This document shows positions 8,469-16,103 of a stretch of 41,745 nt of DNA, piece by piece. The stretch covers positions 1 through 41,745 of the IMG/VR virus record IMGVR_UViG_3300041809_000490; one strand, 5' to 3'. Under the pieces are notes generated by a model. It was not told where the DNA came from, did not search any database, and saw only the letters and a list, made by a program, of their open reading frames with translations. Position 1 is the stretch's first letter. Every line of letters starts with the position of its first letter. Source of the stretch: a virus. The position numbers and the translations under genes are program-made.

Positions 8469-9149
8469 ATGTCAGATCTCGTATCGGGCAGGTACATGCA
8501 GCAGAACCCGCAGTGGGGGTTCACCGGACAGACCGCCAACGCCTATCAGTCGGACCTTCCCTGCGTTTGCACCTTGGCGCAGAACGGCAACCCGGCTGTC
8601 GGCGCAACCGGCGCGGCGCTGGTCACGAAAGAAGCCATCTTCCAGCCCGTCTTCTTGGGAGAAGGCTACGTCATCAACGAAATCGGGATCGGGGTCACCT
8701 CCGAAGCGGTGGAAACGACGGCCCATGCGTGGGTTGCCGTCTACCAGGGCGTCGGTGTCAAGGAAGGCGAAGAACTCAAGTCATCGCTGGTGGGCCAGAG
8801 CAAAGACAAAACGGGCTCGGCCTTCGAACCGGGGGCGGAAGGCCCGACGCAGTTCTTCGCTCTGGAAAGCCCGATCGTGGTGTCGCAGTCAAATGCGCCC
8901 CATGGTTATGTCTACGTCGCGGTCTACCTCTCGGCGTCCGGCAAAATCGGCAAATTCCTGACCGTGACGACGAATGCCACCAAAGTCCAGAACTACAAAG
9001 CCTCCTCGGGGCTGAAAGTCTACCCCTGGATTGCCAACCAGCCCCTGATGGCATTCAAGAGCAAACCGACCACGGATGAAGGAACGGCCGAAGCCAAAAT
9101 CAAGGAAATCGTGGACGTGACCGTCGCACCGGTCCTTTGGATCAAGTAG
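8469..9149 (+). CDS. Structural hypothetical protein after capsid 2
   Basis: A 226-residue protein with a strong site AAAGGAGAAC before its ATG. It is beta-rich, with segments such as YVINEIGIGVTS, HAWVAVYQGVGV and GYVYVAVYLSASG that look like a jelly-roll or fibre-head domain, and a Lys/Ala-rich C-terminus ending APVLWIK. I do not recognise a named family. Its position parallels the small proteins after capsid protein 1, so it may be a decoration or head-fibre component. Confidence 0.7.
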   Translation: MSDLVSGRYMQQNPQWGFTGQTANAYQSDLPCVCTLAQNGNPAVGATGAALVTKEAIFQPVFLGEGYVINEIGIGVTSEAVETTAHAWVAVYQGVGVKEGEELKSSLVGQSKDKTGSAFEPGAEGPTQFFALESPIVVSQSNAPHGYVYVAVYLSASGKIGKFLTVTTNATKVQNYKASSGLKVYPWIANQPLMAFKSKPTTDEGTAEAKIKEIVDVTVAPVLWIK

Positions 9150-9415
9150 AGCGCCAGACCCACGGCCAAGCGGGCTACTGCAAGGCCTGCGAGCAATGGA
9201 TGCCGGAGGGACCTGACATATGCCTGGGATGGATTCCCGGTGTCTCCCAAGCCTGCTGTGGGCATGGGAAGAGGGTGCCCTTCGTGCATCTGGCCTTTCA
9301 GAGTGACGCCCCGGCCGAAAGCCCCCATGTCATCATCGCGGGAGAAGATGCAACGACGTTCTTCGAGCTCGTCAAACGGGGTGAACACGTTGGAGACTAC
9401 GACCCTCGAGGATGA
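9137..9415 (+). CDS. Small cysteine-rich protein with ACCGHG motif
   Basis: A 92-residue protein starting at TTG 9137, overlapping the previous gene by 13 bases. It contains YCKAC, then C-LGWIPGVSQACCGHG, then VPFVHL and VIIAGEDA. The GV-x-ACCGHG signature followed by a hydrophobic strand and an I-x-G-x-A element recurs in small proteins of actinobacterial phages. The Cys/His set suggests zinc binding; function unknown. The weak start codon and absence of a clear ribosome site mean the true start could be further in. Confidence 0.6.
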   Translation: MDQVERQTHGQAGYCKACEQWMPEGPDICLGWIPGVSQACCGHGKRVPFVHLAFQSDAPAESPHVIIAGEDATTFFELVKRGEHVGDYDPRG

Positions 9416-9416
9416 C

Positions 9417-9536
9417 ATGGAGCGGGTAGTCCCCGAGAAGCCACACCCCAAAGGACCCAAGCGATGGTGTGAGCACGGGTTCCACCCCGATAGATGCCTC
9501 TCTTGTCAGGAGGAGCGCGAATGGCTGGCTCCCTAA
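9417..9536 (+). CDS. Very small CEHG/CxxC protein
   Basis: A 39-residue candidate, ATG 9417 with GAGGA upstream, one base after the 9137 gene stop. The C-terminal half carries RWCEHGFHPDRCLSC, a compact Cys4/His2 arrangement that could bind zinc. It overlaps the next gene by 16 bases. An in-frame TTG at 9390 is an alternative start. Plausible, but short enough to be uncertain. Confidence 0.45.
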   Translation: MERVVPEKPHPKGPKRWCEHGFHPDRCLSCQEEREWLAP

Positions 9537-9883
9537 CGCTGGGCGGAATGGCCGACGGCCTCCTGATCGGCAACATAGACATCGGACCCCTGACCATCGC
9601 GGGCAAACGGGCGATCGGAGAGGTGCTGGAAGTCACCCTCGAAGCCAACGTGGACTACGTGGTCAAGGTCCCAAGCGAAGCTGTGGCCTACGCCCTGACC
9701 TTCACCTTCAACACCACCGGAGCGGCAACCGAAGTCAAAGTCGGCTCCAACCTCGTGACCACGGCCAACGGGATGCCACTGGCAGCTCAGGGCTTCTTCG
9801 CGGCACCGCTGCTGTCGAGCATCACCGAAGTCAAGTTCAAGGCGGTGAGCCCTCCGAGCGCTTTCCAGCTGGTCTTCGTATGA
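9521..9883 (+). CDS. Beta-rich structural hypothetical protein
   Basis: A 120-residue protein; ATG 9521 is chosen because AGGAGGAG lies just upstream. It consists almost entirely of alternating beta-prone stretches (VLEVTLEANVDYVVKV, YALTFTFNTTG, TEVKVGSNLV, SSITEVKFKAVS) with no charged coil, signal or Cys. This looks like a decoration or fibre-base sandwich domain. It overlaps the tailspike by ATGA, so the two may work together. Confidence 0.65.
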   Translation: MAGSLTLGGMADGLLIGNIDIGPLTIAGKRAIGEVLEVTLEANVDYVVKVPSEAVAYALTFTFNTTGAATEVKVGSNLVTTANGMPLAAQGFFAAPLLSSITEVKFKAVSPPSAFQLVFV

Positions 9884-12183
9884 CCTTCGACAAGCATAAG
9901 AACTTCGCCATAGGCCAGGTTCTTACGCCCCCCTCACCGGCCACCTCAGGCACCTCTCTGACCCTCGAAACCGGTCAGGGTGCCCTGATGCCCGAAGCCC
10001 CCTTCAACGCCGTCTGCTGGCCCCCAAACGAAAAGCCGCTCTCGACCAACGCGGAGGTCGTGCGGGTCACGCACATCGCCACAGACATGCTGACGATCGA
10101 ACGCAAACAGGAGGGCTCGACAGCCCAGTCGATCGCAAGGAACTATCAGTTCTCGGACGCGATCACGGCCAAAGACATAACGGCCATCGAGGAACTGGTC
10201 AACGCAGCTCAGCTTGTTGTCAACGTCAAGGAATTCGGAGCCACGGGCAACGGCTCGACAGACGACACGAAAGCCATCGAAGAAGCGATTGCCTCGATCC
10301 AATTGCTCGCGGGCACCGTCTACTTTCCGCGCGGCACCTACCTGATCAAAAAAACGCTGTCGATCGCGGGCGGCACGAGACTGGTCGGTGCGGGCTGGGG
10401 GTCGAAGATCATCGCGGGGTCCGGGATCGGCTCAGAAAAACCGATGATTCAGATGGAAAGAGGTCCCTCACCGTTCCTGCCGGGCCGCGACGGAGGCGGC
10501 TCCCCGCCGAAACCTGGCGAAGGCGGTGATGTCGGCATCGGGATCGAACACCTCACCATCGACGGTGGTGGCGTCAGCAACGGACGCTGGGGCATCCTCT
10601 TCTGCCCGAACACCCCGGAATACCCCGTCACCGTACGCGGCTGTGTCATCAACGACTGCAACATCCAGAACTGCCATATCGGCATCCGCCACGTCAACGA
10701 CCAGGGCCTGAAGGTCCACAGCACGTACCTCCAGTTCAACGATATCGGTGCCTACGCGACCGACAACTCGCAGCTCGCGTCCTACGACTTTTGCCAGTTC
10801 CGCAACAACAACACGGTCGGGACACTCCTTGAGTCAAGCTCAACTTACGGCGCGGGACAGACCGATGTCATCTACGGATTCCTGTTCACCCGATGCAGTT
10901 GGGAAAACAACGTCGGCAAGGCCATCATCCTCGACGGCGCTGAGGAGACGACGTTCAACGCCTGCAAGTGGGAGGCCAACGAAGGCGACTACCTGACCCA
11001 GCAGCAGATCAACGGCATCGACCACCCGAGCGAACCATGCGGCGGGATGATACTGATAAACCCGATATTTGAGGGCACGGAAGCGGGCCACTTCCAGCTC
11101 AAGACGACAGCGGGATCGGGCCTGCTGATAATCGGCGGTCGCTTCCGCGCCAGCTCAGGCGAAGGTGTGAGCTTCTGGGCGGGCGACTCGGTGCTCACCA
11201 TCGGGGCGCTCATCGAATCGACCATCACCGATCCCGGCCACGTCCACCACGCGCTGGGAGGAGCGCCCACCGCACAGGAATTCCGGGAAAAAGAAGGAAC
11301 GCTCCTCTACAAGACCCTGACGCTCGAACACTCTCCGCTGTCTTACTGGCGGATGGACAAAACCACGAGCGCTGAAGACCTCGGTTCCGTCAAACTCAAC
11401 GGCACGCTCCACGGCTCAATCCCTTTGCAGGGCGGCGCTCTGCGGCCTGGTGCCGACTTCGACCCGGCCAACAAGTTCACGAAGAACAACGCCAACTACT
11501 TCTCGCTTGAAGCCAACGCGGGTCTGAACCTGACGAAAGCGCTCACGGTCGAGGCGTGGATCTACCCAACCGTGGCGGCAGAAAATGGCGTGGGCGCCAC
11601 GATCTTCGAGAAGACGGTCGGCGGCAACACGCACACGGCTTACGCGCTCTGCAACGACGAAGGCAAAATTCGAGGGGAGCTGGTCAAGGAAGGCACCCCC
11701 AACTACGCCATCGCCGTCAAACAGATGTCGCTAAACGTCTGGCACCACGTAGCGATGACATACGACGGCACCACGCTCCGCGTCTACGAAGATGCGGTGG
11801 AAGTTGCCAAAGCGACAGTTGCTGAACCGATCCACGGAGGCTCCGGCGAATCCATCATTGGGGCAGCGCAGCCGGGAGCGCCCGAACGATACAACCCCTT
11901 CGGCGGGGGTATTGACGAGGTCGCCGTCTTCGGCACGGCGCTCTCCGCGACTGTGATCCGCGAAAAACACGAAGCGGGCCTAGGCTTGCTGGAACCCGCG
12001 ACCGAAGTCCTGCCAGCTGTCTACATTCCCTATCCAGCTGGCTACAGCCCTGAAGAAATCACCGAACCGGCGGCTTTCGCAGCAGGTACTCATGGCTTCA
12101 ACACCGAAGCCGAAGCGAAAGCGATGCGGGAAGATCTGGCCAAAGTCATCGCCGCCGGCAAAGTATTGGCGCTGTGGAAATAG
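9880..12183 (+). CDS. Tailspike-like protein: pectate-lyase beta-helix plus LamG domain
   Basis: A 767-residue receptor-binding or depolymerase-type protein. An N-terminal adaptor (about 1-110, with the fibre phrase MLTIERKQEGSTAQSI) leads into a pectate lyase 3-type beta-helix. That helix is opened by VKEFGATGNGSTDDTKAI and VYFPRGTYLI, with parallel-helix turns to about residue 450. A concanavalin-like LamG domain follows (about 485-710), recognisable from SYWRMD, LTVEAWIYP, WHHVAMTYDGTTLRVYEDA and GGIDEVAVFGTALS. Such proteins bind or cleave surface polysaccharide; no catalytic residues can be assigned by eye. The ATG overlaps the upstream stop. Its place between capsid and connector genes is unusual for a tailspike. 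Confidence 0.85.
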   Translation: MTFDKHKNFAIGQVLTPPSPATSGTSLTLETGQGALMPEAPFNAVCWPPNEKPLSTNAEVVRVTHIATDMLTIERKQEGSTAQSIARNYQFSDAITAKDITAIEELVNAAQLVVNVKEFGATGNGSTDDTKAIEEAIASIQLLAGTVYFPRGTYLIKKTLSIAGGTRLVGAGWGSKIIAGSGIGSEKPMIQMERGPSPFLPGRDGGGSPPKPGEGGDVGIGIEHLTIDGGGVSNGRWGILFCPNTPEYPVTVRGCVINDCNIQNCHIGIRHVNDQGLKVHSTYLQFNDIGAYATDNSQLASYDFCQFRNNNTVGTLLESSSTYGAGQTDVIYGFLFTRCSWENNVGKAIILDGAEETTFNACKWEANEGDYLTQQQINGIDHPSEPCGGMILINPIFEGTEAGHFQLKTTAGSGLLIIGGRFRASSGEGVSFWAGDSVLTIGALIESTITDPGHVHHALGGAPTAQEFREKEGTLLYKTLTLEHSPLSYWRMDKTTSAEDLGSVKLNGTLHGSIPLQGGALRPGADFDPANKFTKNNANYFSLEANAGLNLTKALTVEAWIYPTVAAENGVGATIFEKTVGGNTHTAYALCNDEGKIRGELVKEGTPNYAIAVKQMSLNVWHHVAMTYDGTTLRVYEDAVEVAKATVAEPIHGGSGESIIGAAQPGAPERYNPFGGGIDEVAVFGTALSATVIREKHEAGLGLLEPATEVLPAVYIPYPAGYSPEEITEPAAFAAGTHGFNTEAEAKAMREDLAKVIAAGKVLALWK

Positions 12184-13143
12184 ATGTTCGGAGGCGTCTA
12201 CTTCGGACAGAGCTACTTCGGAGGCGCTGGGGCCGAAGAACTGATCGGCCCGATGTTCCCGGGCTTGGTCAGACCCTCAGAGCAGACGGGGCTATCGACT
12301 CCGGCGAGCATTATGGGACTGTCCAGTCCAGGAATGGAGTTCGCCGTGACCGAATACGTGACCGTACTGACAACCAGCCAAACTTGGAACAAGCCTGCGG
12401 CGACTGCGGCATTCATAGTCGTCGCAATCGGTGGTGGTGGAGGAGGAGGATCGGGTTGTCACAAGGAACCCGGAAGAACTGGTGCTGGCGGTGGCGGTGG
12501 CGGCGGTGGTGCGGTTAGCTTTGCTTTCCTTCCCGCATCAGCTCTTCCCTCTGAGGTAACGGTCACCGTAGGTAAAGGCGGCACCGGGGCTAAAGGCCCT
12601 TCTACCGAGGAAATAAACGGAACGAACGGAGAAGCGGGAGGAGCATCATCGTTTGGCTCTCTGCTCATCGCTAATGGAGGCGGTGGAGGGGAAGGAGCAC
12701 CCACTGACGACGCTGGACCCGGGGGAGCCGGAGGACTCGGTATGTTCTCAGGCGGCATAGGCGGTGCTGGTGAGCGCGACGAATCAGGACTGATTGGTGC
12801 GATTGCGGTTGCGGCCGGTGGTGGAGGCGGAGGTGGAGGCGTAGAACCATCGCAAGTACACGTTGGCGGTAACGGCGGCATATCGGCTTCCGGCTCGGCA
12901 ACTGCCGCTCTTGGCGGCGGCGCAAACACACAAGGGGAAAACGCAGTTAGCGCAAGCCTGTCACAAGCGGGCGGTGGAGGCGGCGGGGGAGGCGGCTCCG
13001 AAACCAAAGCTGGCGGAAGCGGCGGTAATGGCGCTGCTTCAGGAGGAGGCGGAGGCGGAGGGGGTGCTACAAGCGCTCTAGGCGAATCGTCAGGCAACGG
13101 TGGCAACGGCGGTGCTGGAGCCGTAATCATCTTTTCAACATGA
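12184..13143 (+). CDS. Glycine-rich adhesin-like fibre protein
   Basis: A 319-residue protein beginning with FGGVYFGQSYFGG, an N-terminal motif also seen in actinophage minor tail proteins, followed directly after the tailspike stop. From about residue 80 the protein is dominated by runs of glycine separated by short loops (for example GGGGGGGSG, GGNGG, GGAGG) and ends with GGAGAVIIFST. This matches glycine-rich domains that pack as polyglycine-II helices in tip adhesins such as T-even gp38. The loops between Gly runs would carry receptor specificity. The Gly-rich DNA also opens long meaningless frames on the other strand. Confidence 0.8.
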   Translation: MFGGVYFGQSYFGGAGAEELIGPMFPGLVRPSEQTGLSTPASIMGLSSPGMEFAVTEYVTVLTTSQTWNKPAATAAFIVVAIGGGGGGGSGCHKEPGRTGAGGGGGGGGAVSFAFLPASALPSEVTVTVGKGGTGAKGPSTEEINGTNGEAGGASSFGSLLIANGGGGGEGAPTDDAGPGGAGGLGMFSGGIGGAGERDESGLIGAIAVAAGGGGGGGGVEPSQVHVGGNGGISASGSATAALGGGANTQGENAVSASLSQAGGGGGGGGGSETKAGGSGGNGAASGGGGGGGGATSALGESSGNGGNGGAGAVIIFST

Positions 13144-13186
13144 CCCGACTCGTCGCTACCCGGCTGCATACCCGTCGATATGAAAT

Positions 13187-14161
13187 ATGGCGTCCCAGCT
13201 GATGCCTGACTTCACGATCAAGGAAGGCGAGACGCTCCCGGTCTTCACCGACACCCTGACCTACTCCAACGGCAAACCCGCCGAACCGGAATCGGTCGAA
13301 TTTCAGATGCGGGCTCCGACTGCTACCGAAGCGCTGACCCTGAGCGGCACCTCGTCGGTCGTGACTAAAGCCGAAGGCAAGGTCGCCTTCGCCGCGTCGG
13401 GAGCGGACACCAAAGGCAAGGCTGGCAACTACATCGCCAACTGGAAGGCCAAAATTGAAGGCAAACCGATGACCTTCCCCACCACGGGCTATCTGTGGGT
13501 GGAAGTCCAGCCCAGCCTCGGGGTCAAGGCCGAAGCACAGCTCGTGGGACTCCCCGAAGTCCACGAACATCTCCAGATCCCCGCCAACGACCGCATCCAC
13601 GACGGGACGCTCGAGCGCTACATCAAGGCCTGCAAACCCCTCATCGAAAACCTCACCGGCCCGATAGCCATTCAGGTCCACGACGAGTGGTACGAAGGTG
13701 GCCATACGACTCTAGGACTGCGCCACAAGCCGAGCTATGGTTATGGGACCAACCCCTACCTGTTCCTCATGGCTGTCTCGGAGTACAGAGGACCCATCGA
13801 GTACAACCTGAGCGTCGTCGGAACCCCCACGCAGGGCTCTGTCTACTCAACGATGGCGAACAACGAACTCGGCTACATCGCCCGCAGGACGTCAGGGGGC
13901 GGCACCTACACCTTCTGGAGAGACCCCCACCACCCCCAGCAGAGCATCCATGTCGTCTACGCGGCCGGACAGGAAACGGTGCCGGAAAACGTAGCCTTCG
14001 CCGCCCTGGAGACCATCCGCTGGTGGTACCAGACACCAGAGGCCGTCGGCAAGGGAAGCCTCACAAGAGCCGATGAGGAACCAATCCGCCCGATGGTCGC
14101 CCTTCCATATCACGTCATAGCCATGCTGGAGCCCATGAGACGCCATCCGAGCTTCGCCTGA
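13187..14161 (+). CDS. Head-tail connector (gp6-like) with N-terminal Ig/BppU-like domain
   Basis: A 324-residue protein. Residues 1-110 form an Ig-like, BppU N-terminal style domain (DFTIKEGETLPVF, AGNYIANWKAKIEG). Residues about 115-324 contain the adaptor signature LVGLPEVHEHLQIPANDR followed by IHDGTLERYIKACKPLIENLTG, typical of HK97 gp6-like connectors that seat beneath the portal. No good ribosome site precedes ATG 13187 or the in-frame ATG 13202, so the start is uncertain. The combination of an Ig-like domain with a connector in one chain is uncommon. Confidence 0.7.
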   Translation: MASQLMPDFTIKEGETLPVFTDTLTYSNGKPAEPESVEFQMRAPTATEALTLSGTSSVVTKAEGKVAFAASGADTKGKAGNYIANWKAKIEGKPMTFPTTGYLWVEVQPSLGVKAEAQLVGLPEVHEHLQIPANDRIHDGTLERYIKACKPLIENLTGPIAIQVHDEWYEGGHTTLGLRHKPSYGYGTNPYLFLMAVSEYRGPIEYNLSVVGTPTQGSVYSTMANNELGYIARRTSGGGTYTFWRDPHHPQQSIHVVYAAGQETVPENVAFAALETIRWWYQTPEAVGKGSLTRADEEPIRPMVALPYHVIAMLEPMRRHPSFA

Positions 14162-14622
14162 TGCAGTTGTTGATCTCAGCCGACGACACCGGGAAACGGG
14201 CTGCAAAGCGCTTCGAACGCCTCGAGAAGAACATGGGCGACACCCGACCGATGTTCGAGGAGATCGCAGCGCTCGTAGCCGAGAAGGGCAAGGCGCGATT
14301 TCGCTCGGTGAAGCTCCAGCCCTCCACGATCGAATGGAAGGCCAAGTACGGTCAGTCCTCTGAACCCCTGGTCGAATCAGGGCGGATGCGCGACGAACTC
14401 ACGACCGCCAAAGGGATCAAGATGATCTCCTCAACGGAACTGAGGTTCGGCTCGAGCTCGCCGGCCACTGGAGAGGGACGCGGACGGGCCATCCCTGCCG
14501 CCAAGGCCGCCCTGATCGAGAAAGGCACCAAACACCAGAAGAAACACCTGATCCTCAGGCCCACCCCAACGACCCGGGTGGCGATAGCCGAGCTCGTCAA
14601 AGAGAAACTGTTCAAGGAGTAG
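14161..14622 (+). CDS. Tail completion / virion morphogenesis protein (Mu gpG-like)
   Basis: A 153-residue protein overlapping the connector stop (TGATG). The sequence FEEIAALVAEKGKARF, followed by WKAKYGQSSEPLVESGRMRDELT and the IPAAKAALIEKGT segment, follows the Mu gpG / phage virion morphogenesis pattern. The product acts at the head-tail interface or during tail completion. Position between connector and tail terminator supports this. Confidence 0.75.
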   Translation: MQLLISADDTGKRAAKRFERLEKNMGDTRPMFEEIAALVAEKGKARFRSVKLQPSTIEWKAKYGQSSEPLVESGRMRDELTTAKGIKMISSTELRFGSSSPATGEGRGRAIPAAKAALIEKGTKHQKKHLILRPTPTTRVAIAELVKEKLFKE

Positions 14623-14625
14623 CCC

Positions 14626-15306
14626 GTGACCGAATCGCTCTTTGGCCCCATCTACGCCACATGGGACATCGAGCAGGCGGTCACCGAAAAACTGCGGCTC
14701 TGGATTCCCGAATACCTCGCCGAGATCGAGCGCAAACGGGGACTGCACAAGCGCGTGATCCCGAGACCGCCGGCGCCCGAGAGCATCCACGGAGGGCTTG
14801 ACGCCGAAACGTGGGACCAGGCCGACTGCCCCGAGGTCATCGTGATCGTTGACCCCTTTGGAGAGCCCGAGCGCGAGGCAAGCGTCGGCATGATCCAGCC
14901 CTACGAAGTCCGGGTGGTCGCCAACGTCGTGGGACAGGGCTCAGAACTGGCGGAAAAGCCCGAGGATGAAGCTAGAGCGGTGGCGAGCTACTACGGCGCC
15001 GCCGTGATGGGTGTCCTGACCCAGAACGGGGAACTCAAAGGAATCCCGACGCAAGAGGACTCCCTGGTGATGATGCAGTCACCGGGGCTGACCTTCCCCG
15101 ATCCGAGCCTGCGGCAGGTCATACAGGCCACAACCATCTTCCACGCATGGGCCGAGATCGTGAACGCCAATGAAGGGCCGGTCCAAGACGAACCAAAGGA
15201 ATCGCCCCAGTACGGCGGCGAACCAGAAGCCGAATGGAAACCAGAACCGACCGTCAGCAAGACGACCGAGACCATCAAAGCCGTGAAGATCAGTGAACCG
15301 ACCTAA
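14626..15306 (+). CDS. Tail terminator-like protein
   Basis: A 226-residue protein with GTG start and AAGGAG upstream. The order VTEKLRLWIPEYLAEIERK, then CPEVIVIVDP, GMIQPYEVRVVANVVG and ASYYGAAVMGVLTQ resembles tail terminator or neck proteins that cap the tail after tube polymerisation. The last 50 residues are Glu/Pro/Thr-rich and probably flexible. Assignment rests on gene order (immediately before sheath and tube) and on the mixed alpha/beta pattern. Confidence 0.6.
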   Translation: MTESLFGPIYATWDIEQAVTEKLRLWIPEYLAEIERKRGLHKRVIPRPPAPESIHGGLDAETWDQADCPEVIVIVDPFGEPEREASVGMIQPYEVRVVANVVGQGSELAEKPEDEARAVASYYGAAVMGVLTQNGELKGIPTQEDSLVMMQSPGLTFPDPSLRQVIQATTIFHAWAEIVNANEGPVQDEPKESPQYGGEPEAEWKPEPTVSKTTETIKAVKISEPT

Positions 15307-15318
15307 AGGAGGCCCGCG

Positions 15319-15432
15319 ATGACGAGCGCTGAAGTGGCGGCTGTGCCAAAGATGCTCGTGACGGTCACCGACGATGACGGCAACGTGCTCTACAAGACTT
15401 GGACCGAGCGGCAGACGCCCGTGCGGAAGTGA
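15319..15432 (+). CDS. Very small protein (37 aa) before sheath
   Basis: ATG 15319 is preceded by AAAGGAGG, one of the strongest ribosome sites in the window. The 37-residue product contains a beta hairpin-like phrase MLVTVTDDDGNVLYKTW. Small genes of this kind commonly precede the sheath in contractile-tail phages. Function unknown. Its stop is overlapped by an ATG that opens the broken frame described next. Confidence 0.65.
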   Translation: MTSAEVAAVPKMLVTVTDDDGNVLYKTWTERQTPVRK

Positions 15433-15594
15433 TGGGCGAGGTTATCGGCATAGCTGGGACTGCGTGACGCTCTACTTCAACGAGACCGAAAGGCCCTTCA
15501 CAAGTCCCTGTGGGGTGCCGATCCGTTGGACTATCGGGAGAAATGGCTGGCGCTGAGGAAGCGACTCAAAGTAGAGGCGGAGGCTCCCGCGTGA
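15432..15594 (+). pseudogene. Frameshifted small gene (needs +1 shift)
   Basis: Starting at ATG 15432 (overlapping the previous stop) the reading MGEVIGIAGT stops after 11 residues at 15465-15467. The +1 frame continues, from just after a TAG at 15451, with a coherent charged helical sequence (RDALLQRDRKALHKSL, then DPLDYREKWLALRKRLKVEA) to a stop at 15592-15594, but has no start codon of its own. Removing one G from the GGG in ATAGCTGGGACT joins the two into about 53 residues. This may be decay after the adjacent endonuclease inserted, a sequencing error, or a programmed +1 shift. Confidence 0.45.
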
Positions 15595-16069
15595 GGTAGT
15601 GCATGGCACGCTCCAATCCCTTCGCAGAGTCGCCAAAGACCCCGAGGGCAGTGTTGCACCGAAAGCAGAGTAGACCACGGATAACGCCAGTCTCGTGGCA
15701 GTGGTCCGGGGCCAACCCTTTGCGACCGTTGCCAAAGGTCGGACGCACAAGAGCGCAGATGGCACAGCGACCCTCCTGAGAGGCATAGAGCGCCATGTAT
15801 TGCTCGACGGTCAGGTTGATCCCTTTGGACTTCCAGCTTGTTTCTGCTGTGCGCTCAGGGTGGTTGGCGTAGTAGCGACTCATTCGACTCCGGTCCTGTT
15901 TGGCTTCACGAGCCTTTTTACGGGCTGGCGTGAGGCGATGGTAGTAGCGGTTTCCCCGAGCGCGGTTGCTACAGCGCTTGGAGCAGTAGAGCTTGGTCTG
16001 GCCGTAGGAACTGTCGGCCACCACGGCGACGTTGGTGCATTTCGGATTAGCGCAGGGACGTATCGGCAT
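15566..16069 (-). CDS. Recombination endonuclease VII-type (HNH/His-Me finger) nuclease
   Basis: A 167-residue free-standing nuclease on the reverse strand, between tail terminator and sheath. The N-terminal half has a Cys pair set (C6, C11, C29, C33) like a zinc ribbon. The C-terminal half shows the endonuclease VII core: RCAICALV (C102, C105), LAPDHCHETG (D122, H123, H125), then RGLLCFRCNTALGVFGDS (C135, C138, N139). This family includes T4 gp49, but small free-standing copies in phages usually behave like homing nucleases. The upstream -10 lies so close to the ATG that the message would be leaderless. Confidence 0.88.
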   Translation of the reverse strand: MPIRPCANPKCTNVAVVADSSYGQTKLYCSKRCSNRARGNRYYHRLTPARKKAREAKQDRSRMSRYYANHPERTAETSWKSKGINLTVEQYMALYASQEGRCAICALVRPTFGNGRKGLAPDHCHETGVIRGLLCFRCNTALGVFGDSAKGLERAMHYLTREPPPLL

Positions 16070-16075
16070 TGCTAC

Positions 16076-16081
16076 ATTCTA
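16076..16081 (-). promoter_or_regulatory. -10 element for the endonuclease VII gene
   Basis: On the reverse strand TAGAAT ends six bases before the ATG at 16069, so transcription would begin at or next to the start codon. No good -35 is visible. The same hexamer occurs before the lysis cassette. Confidence 0.45.
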
Positions 16082-16103
16082 CACCTAGTTTAGGAGGTCA
16101 GCG

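Noticed and set aside
12459-13169. Reverse frame of 236 codons, proline-rich
   Set aside because: Mirror of the glycine-rich gene; Pro runs are the complement of Gly codons.
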